NCBI GenBank assembly: GCA_947307285.1
Contig: CAMZIS010000033.1
Span: 1 to 8,965 of the forward strand
Direction: 5' to 3'
Length of the DNA stretch: 8,965 nt
From: an uncultured Peptococcaceae bacterium
Lineage (GTDB): Bacteria; Bacillota; Dehalobacteriia; UBA4068
The notes beneath the pieces were generated by a model. It was not told the origin of the DNA. It searched no databases and saw only the letters and a program-made list of their open reading frames with translations. Shown here piece after piece: positions 1 through 7,335 of this stretch. The translations under genes were made by a program, and so were the position numbers. Each line of letters starts with the position of its first letter. Position 1 is the stretch's first letter.

Positions 1-185
1 AGCAAGAGATACGGATTCATTTACGTAGACAGAGATGACTATGGCAATGGAACCACGATCGATTTCCATATTTTTATGGATGGAGATGAATGGGGATATC
101 ATTCGCTCACACTGGATTCAAATGGGGGGTACTTCGTCAGTGATACCGGAGAAAAGTATTTTCAGAAGACAGTCGGCATTGGAGA
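1..185 (+). CDS. Partial plus-strand reading frame on a low-GC edge segment; GH1-like start
   Basis: The frame is open from the window's first base, with no start codon in view. It stays open to a stop at 376-378, but beyond about 185 it only runs antisense through ftsW, so I end the plausible coding part at the composition break. The first 18 residues (SKRYGFIYVDRDDYGNGT) closely resemble the conserved C-terminal segment of family 1 glycoside hydrolases such as 6-phospho-beta-glucosidases, recalled from memory. In that family the next residues normally include a KKSFxWY motif and the protein ends soon after. Here the following 44 or so residues are different, rich in Asp, Gly and aromatic residues, and I do not recognise them. 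G+C is about 42%, against about 62% just beyond the break. It could be a GH1 fragment with a divergent tail, a second join inside the segment, or an unrelated protein with a chance match. Confidence 0.35.
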
Positions 186-665
186 ATCAGACAGCTTGTT
201 CTGGTTGGCCGTGGCCCAGCGGGCCAGGGCCATGGGCATGATGATCTTGGCCAGCTCCGATGGCTGGAAGGAAAAGCCGAACACGGTCAGCCAGCGCTGG
301 GCGCCGCCGATGGTTTCGATGCGGGTGCTGACCACCATGAACAGCAGCAGTACCAGCAGGACCACGAAGGCGGCGTAGCTCGCGCGGTTGAACAGGCGGT
401 AATTGACCTTATAGGCCAAAAACATGGCGACAGCGCCAACCGCGGCGTTCTTCAGCTGGGATTTCAGGAAGTAATAGGTATCGTTATAGGGCTCGTACTG
501 GGCGAAATACTGGCTGGAGGAGAACACCATGATGATGCCCACAGCCAGCAGCAGCAACACGGCTACCAGCAGCCACCAGTCCGGTTGTCCCTGGGGGCTC
601 CTGGCCCGCGCGGTCTTGGCGTCAGAACGCTTCCTGTTTTTCAGTTTGGCAGCCAATGCGGCCAT
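162..665 (-). pseudogene. ftsW: FtsW/SpoVE septal glycosyltransferase, truncated (N-terminal ~160 residues)
   Basis: This is the N-terminal part of a SEDS-family peptidoglycan polymerase, which joins lipid II into glycan strands and pairs with the class B PBP encoded upstream. Visible features are a basic cytoplasmic tail (residues 1-29), a membrane segment at about 31-50, further membrane segments at about 71-86 and 95-114, and the signature GAQRWL (121-126) followed by FQPSELAK (133-140). The family usually has GARRWL at that position. Intact members are about 370-420 residues with ten membrane spans; this one stops at 167. It therefore lacks the later spans and the large extracellular loop with the catalytic aspartate, and could not be functional. 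The ATG follows an AGGTGA ribosome binding site (673-678) by 7 nt and lies 24 bp after murD. Residues 161-167 come from the foreign segment. Whether the gene is truly broken or only misassembled is open. Confidence 0.85.
176..196. other. Composition and homology junction inside ftsW
   Basis: G+C is 76 of 180 bases (42%) over positions 1-180, then 65% over 181-240 and 60% over 241-300. FtsW-like sequence read on the minus strand holds until about codon 160 (position 186). It then runs seven non-family residues into a TGA at 162-164. No inverted repeat, target duplication or insertion-sequence end is visible at the join. The break is therefore either an assembly chimera or a non-homologous rearrangement. 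The range given is my estimate of where the join lies, not an exact position. Confidence 0.7.
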
Positions 666-689
666 GATTCACTCACCTTTCGGGCAGGG

Positions 690-2036
690 TTATTTGCGTA
701 CCAGTTCCTTGAACAGGTCGCCTCTTTGCTCAAAGTTGTCGAATTCGTCCCAGCTGGCGCAGGCGGGAGAGAGCATGACCACGTCGCCTTTTTCCGCCGC
801 CTCGCAGGCTTTGGCCACCGCGTCGCGGAAGCCGTCGGCCGCGGTGAAGCGGTCGAAGCCGTTCTCCTGCAGGCAGCTTTTGATCTTGGGCAGGGTGGCG
901 CCGTAGACCACGGCCAGCTTGACCTTTTCCTTTATCAGGGGCAGCAGGCGGCTGAAATCGGCGTTTTTGTCATAGCCGCCCAGCAGCAGCACGATAGGCC
1001 CGGCGTAGGCCTGCAGAGCCTGATAAGTGCTGTCCGGGTTGGTGCCCTTGGAGTCGTTGACATAGGTGACGCCGTCTTTTTCGCACACGAATTCCAGCCG
1101 GTGGGGCACGCCGGGGAAATCGGCCAGCGCTTTGGCGATGACCGCGTAATCCACTCCCACCGCGTGGGCGGCCAGAGCGGCGGCCATGGCGTTTTGCATA
1201 TTATGCCGGCCTTTGATAAATATGTCCCGGCACGGGAAACTATACACGGTCTTCCCCTGCTCCCGCACGCGGATGGCCTCGCCGTCAAAGAACATGCCGT
1301 CATCCAGCTCCTGTTCCAGTGAAAGCCACAGGGCCTGCGCCGCGGTCTTGCCGGCGATGGAGCTGACTATGGGATCGTCGAAGTTCAGCACCGCGAAATC
1401 ATCCGCGCTCTGGCGCAGGAACATGCTTTCCTTGGCCGCGGCGTAATTTTCCATGGAGCCGTGACGATCCAGATGGTCCGGGGTCAGGTTGAGATGCACG
1501 CCCACGTGGGGCTTGAAGGTGCTGCAGGTCTCCAGCTGGAAGCTGGACAGCTCGGCCACGATATAGTCGCCGCGGAAGGAGGCCGCGTTGAGGGCCAGGG
1601 CCGCGCCGATATTGCCGCCCACCAGCACGTCCAGGCCCGCCTTTTCCAGAATGAAGCCCAAAAGCGAGGTGGTGGTGGTCTTGCCGTTGGTGCCGGTGAC
1701 GCCTAAAAAAGGCGCGTGGCTGAAGCGGTAAGCCAGCTCGATCTCGCCGATGACCTCCACGCCGGCGGAACGGGTGATGTTGAGCAGCGGGATCATAGGC
1801 GGCACGCCGGGGCTGACCACGGCCAGCTGCCAATCCACCTTATCGGCGAACTGGCGGCCGCACATCAGCTCCACCCCCTGCTTTTCCAGGGCCAGGGCGT
1901 TTTCGGGCCACTGTTCCCTCTCCTTGCTGTCGGAAAGCAGGGGCCGGGCCCCAGCCTGCAGCAACAGACGGCAGGCTTCCACGCCGCTGCGGCCGGCGCC
2001 TACTACCAGTACTTTTTTATCTTTGATGTTTTCCAC
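690..2036 (-). CDS. murD: UDP-N-acetylmuramoyl-L-alanine--D-glutamate ligase MurD
   Basis: Cytoplasmic ATP-dependent ligase that adds D-glutamate to UDP-MurNAc-L-Ala, the second amino acid of the peptidoglycan stem peptide. At 448 residues it has normal family length. It shows an N-terminal Rossmann-like nucleotide fold (VLVVGAGRSG, residues 9-18), the ATP-binding P-loop GVTGTNGKTTT (112-122), NLTPDHLDRHGS (183-194), and Lys202 in AAAKESMF at the position of the carbamylated lysine. KGRHNMQNAMAA (275-286), VPHRLEFV (310-317), VNDSKGTNP (326-334), GGYDKNADF (353-361) and LSPACASWDEF (422-432) follow. The start is GTG at 2036, since no better ATG precedes the nucleotide fold. TAAGGAGG lies 10 nt upstream and contains mraY's own stop codon. 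The gene sits 15 bp after mraY and 24 bp before ftsW, the usual Mur ligase context. Confidence 0.97.
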   Translation of the reverse strand: MENIKDKKVLVVGAGRSGVEACRLLLQAGARPLLSDSKEREQWPENALALEKQGVELMCGRQFADKVDWQLAVVSPGVPPMIPLLNITRSAGVEVIGEIELAYRFSHAPFLGVTGTNGKTTTTSLLGFILEKAGLDVLVGGNIGAALALNAASFRGDYIVAELSSFQLETCSTFKPHVGVHLNLTPDHLDRHGSMENYAAAKESMFLRQSADDFAVLNFDDPIVSSIAGKTAAQALWLSLEQELDDGMFFDGEAIRVREQGKTVYSFPCRDIFIKGRHNMQNAMAAALAAHAVGVDYAVIAKALADFPGVPHRLEFVCEKDGVTYVNDSKGTNPDSTYQALQAYAGPIVLLLGGYDKNADFSRLLPLIKEKVKLAVVYGATLPKIKSCLQENGFDRFTAADGFRDAVAKACEAAEKGDVVMLSPACASWDEFDNFEQRGDLFKELVRK

Positions 2037-2046
2037 CGGGAATTAT

Positions 2047-2054
2047 CCTCCTTA
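2047..2054 (-). promoter_or_regulatory. Ribosome binding site of murD overlapping the mraY stop codon
   Basis: The minus strand reads TAAGGAGG, a perfect match to the 16S rRNA anti-Shine-Dalgarno sequence. Its first three bases are the mraY stop codon, and the murD GTG follows 10 nt later. The arrangement supports the GTG start and suggests that ribosomes finishing mraY can reinitiate on murD. The coupling is inference. Confidence 0.8.
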
Positions 2055-3044
2055 GAGTACGCCGAGCAGCAGCGTGATAAAGACGAAACAGGCGGAGGCC
2101 AGACAGAACACGGCCGTGACCTTGGTCTCGCGCCAACCTTTCAATTCAAAATGATGATGGAGCGGGCTCATGAGGAAAATGCGTTTGCCCGTCAGCTGGA
2201 AGCTGGCCACCTGCAGCATGACCGAGCAGGCCTCGATGAGATAGACCAGACCGAAGCCGATAAACAGCAGCTCCAGCCGGGAGATCAGGGTAAAGCCCGC
2301 CAGAGCGCCCCCCAGGGCCATGGAACCGGTATCGCCCATAAAGAGCTTGGCCGGATAATGGTTGTAGAACAGGAAGCCCAGGCAGCAGCCGGCCAAAGCG
2401 GCGGCCAGCACGGCGACGTCCTTGCCCATGGCGCCTCCCAACAGCAGACCGCAGATCATAAAGCCTATGCTGGCCGGGATGGTGACGCCGGCGGCCAGGC
2501 CGTCCAGTCCGTCGGTGAGGTTGACCGCGTTGACCATGCCCACCATGAACACGGCCATCAGCGGATAATAGAACCAGCCCAGATCGAACAGGGCCACTGG
2601 CGCGCCTTGGAAGAGGCTGGAGGGCAGGTAGATGGCGGTGCCCCGGGCGTAGCACAGCTGGTTGGCCACCAGCAGCAGCACGGCGGCGGCGAACTGGCCC
2701 ACCAGCTTTTGTTTGCCGGACAGGCCTTTGTTATGTAGGCGCACCACCTTGATGAAATCGTCCAGGAAGCCGATGAGGCCGAAAGCCAGGAAGGAGAAGA
2801 GCCACATCCACTGATAGGCCTCGCCGCGGCAGCGCCAGACGAAGATGATGAGCATGGCGGCGATGAAGATCAGCCCGCCCATGGTGGGCGTGCCGCTTTT
2901 GCTCAGATGCTTCTGCGGGCCCTCGGCGCGGATGGACTGCCCCACCTTGAGCCGGATCAGCAGCGGCAGCAGGAAATGGCCTATAAGCACCGTCAGCGAA
3001 GTGCCGGCGGCAAAACACAGCAACAACAGTATGCCTGTAGACAT
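2052..3044 (-). CDS. mraY: Phospho-N-acetylmuramoyl-pentapeptide-transferase MraY
   Basis: Integral membrane enzyme that transfers phospho-MurNAc-pentapeptide from UDP to undecaprenyl phosphate, making lipid I on the inner face of the membrane. At 330 residues it matches Gram-positive MraY length. Diagnostic motifs are GQSIRAEGPQKHLSKSGTPTMGG (residues 35-57), the Mg-binding Asp pair in GFLDDF (D95, D96), NAVNLTDGLDGLA (172-184, D178), FMGDTGSMALGG (235-246, D238) and the histidine loop MSPLHHHFELKGW (292-304, His296-298). Many hydrophobic stretches fit the ten-span topology. The ATG has an AGGGGA ribosome binding site 7 nt upstream (3052-3057). The gene starts 21 bp after murE, which leaves no room for murF, usually found between the two in many bacteria. 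It accepts the finished pentapeptide made by the neighbouring ligases. Confidence 0.97.
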   Translation of the reverse strand: MSTGILLLLCFAAGTSLTVLIGHFLLPLLIRLKVGQSIRAEGPQKHLSKSGTPTMGGLIFIAAMLIIFVWRCRGEAYQWMWLFSFLAFGLIGFLDDFIKVVRLHNKGLSGKQKLVGQFAAAVLLLVANQLCYARGTAIYLPSSLFQGAPVALFDLGWFYYPLMAVFMVGMVNAVNLTDGLDGLAAGVTIPASIGFMICGLLLGGAMGKDVAVLAAALAGCCLGFLFYNHYPAKLFMGDTGSMALGGALAGFTLISRLELLFIGFGLVYLIEACSVMLQVASFQLTGKRIFLMSPLHHHFELKGWRETKVTAVFCLASACFVFITLLLGVL

Positions 3045-3065
3045 GGGCTTGTCCCCTATCGGTTA

Positions 3066-4541
3066 TTATTTGTTAAGCCTGGCCCGCAGGACCCGGCGCG
3101 CGACTTCCCGGTCGTCGAAATGGAGCCTCTCGCCCCGGATCAGCTGGTAATCCTCGTGGCCCTTGCCGGCTATCACCACGATGTCGCCGGTCTGAGCCAT
3201 ATTCAGAGCCAGTGAGATGGCCCGTTCGCGGTTTTCTTCCACCAGATAGTTATTGGCGATCTGCTTGATGCCGGATTCGACCATATCCAGTATCTGCAGG
3301 GGGTCTTCATCCCGGGGATTGTCGGAGGTCAGCACCGCCACGTCGCTCAGCTGGCCGGCGATGCGGCCCATCAGCGGCCGCTTGCCTGTATCCCGGTTGC
3401 CGCCGCAGCCGAACACGGTGATGACCCGGCGCGGCTTCAGGGCGCGGGCGGCCCGCAGCACGTTTTCCAGTCCGTCCGGAGTATGGGCGTAATCCACGGC
3501 CACGGCGAAATCCTGGCCTTCGTCGATCAGCTCGAAGCGGCCCGGCACCTGGGGCGCGTCGGCCAGCCATGCCGCCATATCTTCCATCTTCAGGCCTTCG
3601 GCCAGCCCGACGCTGATGGCAGCCATGGCGTTATAGATGTTGAAGCGGCCGATGAGAGGGATGCGCAGGTCATAGCTGCGCCCCTCATAGAACACGGTGA
3701 AGCTCATGCCGCGCATGGAGGCGGAATACTGCAGCAGCCTCAGATCGGCATCTTCCGCTTCGCCGTAGGTCAAAAGAGTGCAGCGGCAGACCCGTATGAA
3801 TTCGGAGGCGTACTTATCGTCCAGATTGACCACGCCGTAGCCCAGTTCGTCCAGCATGGAAAAAAGCTCGGCCTTGGCCCGGGAATAGGCCTCCATGGTC
3901 TTGTGATAATCCAGGTGATCCTGGGTCAGGTTGGTGAAAACAGCTCCCGCAAAGCGGCAGGAGGAAACGCGGCCCTGGTCCAGAGCATGGGACGAGGTCT
4001 CCATCACCGCGTATTCGCAGTCTTTTTCAACTATGGCGTCCAGCAGGCGGAACAGCTCCAGCGGCTCCGGGGTGGTGGAGGCGGAAAGCAGCTCCGAGAG
4101 CTGTTCGTCCCCGTCCCAGCTGCCCAGGGTGCCGATGAAGCCGCTTTTGCGGCCGGCTTTTTCCAGCAGGTATTTTATGAGATTGGCGACGGTGGTCTTG
4201 CCGTTGGTGCCGGTGACGCCGATCAGCCGCAGTTTGCGGTCGGGATGACCGAAATATGCGGCGGAAAGGGCGGCCAGGGCGCGGCGGCTGTCCTTGACCA
4301 GAACAAGCCCTACGTCGGAGGGCAGGTCCAGCTCTTTTTCGCAGATGACGAGGTCGGCTCCCCTGTCGATGGCGTCGGAGATGAAATCATGCCCGTCCGC
4401 CCGGCTGCCCGGTATGGCCACGAAGGCGAAGCCGGGACGCACCGCCCGGGAATCGTAAGCGATGCCGCAGATGTCGTTTTCCGGCCCGCTCACGCTGTAG
4501 ATGAAGGGCTCCACAGCCTCGATAATGGACTTGAATTCCAT
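3066..4541 (-). CDS. murE: UDP-MurNAc-L-Ala-D-Glu--meso-2,6-diaminopimelate ligase MurE
   Basis: Cytoplasmic ATP-dependent ligase adding the third stem-peptide residue. I start it at the ATG at 4541 (491 residues) because AAGGAG (4550-4555) lies 8 nt upstream. The in-frame GTG three codons earlier touches that site and has no spacing. Motifs in this numbering are the P-loop GTNGKTT (111-117), ETSSHALDQGR (181-191), NLTQDHLDYH (204-213), Lys223 in SRAKAELF at the carbamylated lysine position, VDYAHTPDG (349-357), GCGGNRDTGKR (378-388), DNPR (407-410) and GKGHEDYQ (459-466). DNPR and the Glu of GHE mark enzymes that add meso-diaminopimelate; lysine-adding enzymes carry a different residue where the Arg of DNPR sits. 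This predicts DAP-type peptidoglycan. It is 12 bp after the transpeptidase gene and 21 bp before mraY. Confidence 0.96.
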   Translation of the reverse strand: MEFKSIIEAVEPFIYSVSGPENDICGIAYDSRAVRPGFAFVAIPGSRADGHDFISDAIDRGADLVICEKELDLPSDVGLVLVKDSRRALAALSAAYFGHPDRKLRLIGVTGTNGKTTVANLIKYLLEKAGRKSGFIGTLGSWDGDEQLSELLSASTTPEPLELFRLLDAIVEKDCEYAVMETSSHALDQGRVSSCRFAGAVFTNLTQDHLDYHKTMEAYSRAKAELFSMLDELGYGVVNLDDKYASEFIRVCRCTLLTYGEAEDADLRLLQYSASMRGMSFTVFYEGRSYDLRIPLIGRFNIYNAMAAISVGLAEGLKMEDMAAWLADAPQVPGRFELIDEGQDFAVAVDYAHTPDGLENVLRAARALKPRRVITVFGCGGNRDTGKRPLMGRIAGQLSDVAVLTSDNPRDEDPLQILDMVESGIKQIANNYLVEENRERAISLALNMAQTGDIVVIAGKGHEDYQLIRGERLHFDDREVARRVLRARLNK

Positions 4542-4549
4542 AGGGATCA

Positions 4550-4555
4550 CTCCTT
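4550..4555 (-). promoter_or_regulatory. Ribosome binding site deciding the murE start
   Basis: The minus strand reads AAGGAG, whose AA belongs to the TAA stop of the upstream transpeptidase gene (4554-4556). It lies 8 nt before the ATG at 4541 and directly touches the earlier GTG at 4550. Only the ATG has normal spacing, so the longer reading with three extra residues is unlikely. The stop-in-SD layout again suggests translational coupling. Confidence 0.8.
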
Positions 4556-6755
4556 ATTCGCCCTCGTCGGCTTCGCTGTCTTCGCCGTCCTGATCCTCCT
4601 CGACCACCGGGCCGGGGCTCGAGTTGCCGCTGTCGCTTTGGAAGGTGACGGAAACGGTGCTGCCGGCAGGCACCACAGAGCCGGGGTAGGGATCCTGGGA
4701 TACGGCCACGCCGTCGCCGCTGGAATAAAGTTTCAGACCAAGGGACGACAGCAGGCTGGCAGTTTCCGCGAAGCGTTTGCCTACCAGCTGGGGCACGGTC
4801 ACCACCGTGCTGCCTTCGCTGTCCGTATCCACGCCGCCCAAGTACAGGGTGACGGTGCTTCCCTTATCCATGTACGACAGACCGTAGGGTATCTGTGAGA
4901 TGACCAGCGGACCTTCGCCGGACCATTCTACGTTCAAGCCCGCGCCCCGGATCATACCGGCCGCGCTTTCCGCATCCAGATTGACCACGTTGGGCACCTG
5001 GACCTCGTTCCAGCCGTCCTCCTCGCCGCTGCCGATCTCCTCCGCGTCAGGCTCCACACCCAGATAGCGCAGGGTGTCGGAGACCACGCTCTGGAAGATG
5101 GGGGCGGCCACGGCGGAACCGTAATAGTTGCCGGAGGGTTCGTCCACCACCACCAGGCAGACCAGCTGGGGATCGTCCGCCGGCACCATGCCGCAGAAGG
5201 AGGCCACGTAGGCGCCGTCCACATAGACGCCGTTTTCCGCTTTCTGGGCGGTGCCGGTCTTGCCGGCGATGGTATAGCCGTCGATGGCGGCTTTGCCGCC
5301 GGAGCCTTCCACCACCACGCCTACCAGCATTTCCCGCAAGGTGGCGGCGGTCTGGGGGGAGATGACTTTACGCACCACTTCCGGCTTCATTTCGAAGACC
5401 GTCTGCTCGCCGTCCATGATCTTGGAAACGATCTGCGGCTTCAGCAGGTTGCCGCCGTTGGCCACGGCGCACACGGCGGTGATCATCTGGATGGGCGTCA
5501 CGGCGATGCCCTGGCCGATGGAGCTGGTGGCCAGTTCCACCGGACCCAGATTGTCCGGAGACTGGATGATGCCCACCGCCTCGCCGGGCAGGTCCACGTT
5601 GGTAGTTTTGCCAAAGCCGAAAGCGTCGATGTATTTATAGAACAGACCGCTCTGCTTGGCTTCGATGGTCTGGCCGATCTGGACGAAGGCCGGGTTGCAG
5701 GAATTGGACACGGCCTCGGCCAGAGTCTGGACGCCGTGGGCCGCGCCCCAGCAGTGGATCGTAGCGTCGGCCACGGTGATATAGCCGTCGTCATTAAAGG
5801 TGCTGTTAAGGTTAACGGTGTTCTCCTCAAGAGCCGTAGCTGCGGTAATGATCTTGAACACCGATCCCGGCTCGTAAGCGTCGCTGACCAGCCAGTTGCG
5901 GTAGGAAGTGGAGTCGTATTCGTCCCATTTGTTGGGATCGAAGGGCTCGGTGGCCGCCATGCCCTTGATGGCGCCGGTGTGCGGGTCCATGATGATGACG
6001 CCGGCCCGCTTGGGCGGGGTCTCGGAGGCCATCAGATCGGCCAGCTCCCGTTCGCAGAAATACTGGATGTTCTCGTCGATGGTGGAATAGATATCGTAGC
6101 CGTTCTGGGGCGGCACGTATTCGAAATCAGCCTGAGGGATGGCGGTCTCGTTGGCGTCGTACATGCCGGTGATGCTGCCGTCCGTGCCGGAGAGCATCTC
6201 ATCGAAGGAGGCCTCCAGACCTTCCAACCCCTGGTTATCCACACCGGCGAAGCCCAACACGTGGGCGGCCAGAGTGCCCATGGGGTAGTAGCGCTCCGTT
6301 TCCTCTACCAGGGTGACGCCGGGCAGCTCCTGAGCGCGGATCTGCTCCGCGATCTCGAAATCCACCTTGCGCTGGATCCAGACGAAGTTGGACTGGGAAT
6401 TGACCTTGGCCAGCACTTCCTGATAATCCATGCCCAGATCCCGGGACAGGGCCGTGGCCACGCTGGCCGCCATACGGGCCGGGTCCTCGGCGGCCTTGAT
6501 GACGCTGGTATGTACGCCGATGGATTCGGCGGTGATGGACAGCGCCAGTTTAGCGCCGTTGCAGTCATAGATATTGCCCCGGGCCGCGGATACGGTCAGG
6601 TCCCGGGTGCGCATCAGTTCCGCTCTTCTTTGCAGTTCCTCGCCCTGGATGAACTGGAGCACGAACAACTTAATAATGACGGCCACAAAGAACAGCAGGG
6701 CTACCAGCATAACAACCGTCATCTTTCGCCTCATGGTGATCTTTGAAGCCGTCAT
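4554..6755 (-). CDS. Class B penicillin-binding protein with two PASTA domains (PBP2B/SpoVD-like transpeptidase)
   Basis: Membrane-anchored D,D-transpeptidase that cross-links septal or spore peptidoglycan outside the membrane; the natural partner is the SEDS protein FtsW. The 733 residues show a short basic N-terminus, one membrane anchor (about 13-34), a dimerisation domain (about 55-220) beginning with the conserved RGNIYD (59-64), and a transpeptidase domain (about 245-565). Active-site motifs are S298-V-F-K301 with catalytic Ser298, S352-C-N354, and K499-T-G-T502. Two PASTA repeats follow (about 585-641 and 651-708), then an acidic tail of about 25 residues. Two PASTA repeats resemble B. 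subtilis PBP2B (716 residues), whereas SpoVD has one; with a single copy here I leave the symbol blank. A GGGAG site (6764-6768) lies 8 nt before the ATG. The gene is 33 bp after the ftsL-type gene and 12 bp before murE. Confidence 0.95.
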   Translation of the reverse strand: MTASKITMRRKMTVVMLVALLFFVAVIIKLFVLQFIQGEELQRRAELMRTRDLTVSAARGNIYDCNGAKLALSITAESIGVHTSVIKAAEDPARMAASVATALSRDLGMDYQEVLAKVNSQSNFVWIQRKVDFEIAEQIRAQELPGVTLVEETERYYPMGTLAAHVLGFAGVDNQGLEGLEASFDEMLSGTDGSITGMYDANETAIPQADFEYVPPQNGYDIYSTIDENIQYFCERELADLMASETPPKRAGVIIMDPHTGAIKGMAATEPFDPNKWDEYDSTSYRNWLVSDAYEPGSVFKIITAATALEENTVNLNSTFNDDGYITVADATIHCWGAAHGVQTLAEAVSNSCNPAFVQIGQTIEAKQSGLFYKYIDAFGFGKTTNVDLPGEAVGIIQSPDNLGPVELATSSIGQGIAVTPIQMITAVCAVANGGNLLKPQIVSKIMDGEQTVFEMKPEVVRKVISPQTAATLREMLVGVVVEGSGGKAAIDGYTIAGKTGTAQKAENGVYVDGAYVASFCGMVPADDPQLVCLVVVDEPSGNYYGSAVAAPIFQSVVSDTLRYLGVEPDAEEIGSGEEDGWNEVQVPNVVNLDAESAAGMIRGAGLNVEWSGEGPLVISQIPYGLSYMDKGSTVTLYLGGVDTDSEGSTVVTVPQLVGKRFAETASLLSSLGLKLYSSGDGVAVSQDPYPGSVVPAGSTVSVTFQSDSGNSSPGPVVEEDQDGEDSEADEGE

Positions 6756-6788
6756 CTATTTTTCTCCCGAATAGTTGTGATGGATAAA

Positions 6789-7325
6789 TCAGTCGCCCAG
6801 TTCGGCCGCCCAGGCCGTGCGGTCCAGCAGACCTTTGACGGTCGAGCCGATGCCGCTGAGGATACCCTCCTTGCTTTCCTCCTCCGGCGGGGCTTCCTCC
6901 ACGGCGGCGGCAGCCAGGGCCGCTTTGCCGTTGGCTATGGCCTGGGAGCTTTCAGCGCTCAGGAAATAGGTCTCGCCGGGATCGGGATAGACCATGCCCA
7001 GCTCGCCGATGGCGTAGGCCTCTACCCGCTCCAGAGCGGATTTGGCGCCGATGGTCATATCGGCGATAGCCGCCTCGTTTTCCAGATCGGCGATCTGTTC
7101 GTTGATGGCGTTGATCTCAGCTCCCGCCGCGGTGATCTGGGCGGAAACGACGGTCAGCCCCAGCATGTAGACGAGGATGGCCACCACGGCCAGACCCAGC
7201 TTGACCACGTCGGCCCGTTTGGCGTTGGCCCGGGCCCGGGCCGCGCCGCCGGTAAGCACCCGCATTTGCCGGGTCTCGTAAGATGCCGCCTCTTCCAACG
7301 CGAAAGCGCGTTCTGTCATTGCCAT
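6789..7325 (-). CDS. ftsL: FtsL-type septum formation protein with extended C-terminus
   Basis: Small bitopic divisome protein. FtsL family members bind DivIC/FtsB through a coiled coil and help activate the FtsW-transpeptidase pair. Sequence identity is low across the family, so the call rests on position between rsmH and the class B PBP gene, topology and one motif. There is a basic cytoplasmic region (1-42), one membrane span (about 43-61), and a predicted coiled coil (about 62-91, with repeated I/L/A spacing). GELGMVYPDPGETYFL (107-122) then follows, matching the typical FtsL ending, where the chain passes LGM-x-PxP to a final Y-x-L. Most relatives stop about there, at 90-130 residues. 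This one continues to 178 with an Ala-rich stretch, an acidic Pro/Glu linker (143-153) and a probable amphipathic helix (155-175). The first ATG is chosen over the one two codons later by Shine-Dalgarno spacing (10 versus 16 nt). Confidence 0.85.
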   Translation of the reverse strand: MAMTERAFALEEAASYETRQMRVLTGGAARARANAKRADVVKLGLAVVAILVYMLGLTVVSAQITAAGAEINAINEQIADLENEAAIADMTIGAKSALERVEAYAIGELGMVYPDPGETYFLSAESSQAIANGKAALAAAAVEEAPPEEESKEGILSGIGSTVKGLLDRTAWAAELGD

Positions 7326-7335
7326 TGTATGAAAG

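Noticed and set aside
1716..2738. Plus-strand open frame (340 codons) opposite murD and mraY
   Set aside because: Very Gln/His/Gly-rich translation, no domain, and antisense to strongly conserved enzymes.
4542..4550. Earlier GTG start for murE (three extra codons)
   Set aside because: The GTG directly abuts the AAGGAG ribosome binding site, whereas the ATG at 4541 has 8-nt spacing and gives the normal family N-terminus.
3483..4898. Long plus-strand open frame (471 codons) opposite murE and the PBP gene
   Set aside because: It is antisense to two genes with full motif sets, spans their junction, and is rich in Gly, Ala, His and Gln without any recognisable domain. High-GC codon bias on the minus strand explains its length.
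5736..6746. Plus-strand open frame (336 codons) opposite the PBP gene
   Set aside because: Antisense shadow within a single intact reading frame whose active-site motifs are all present.
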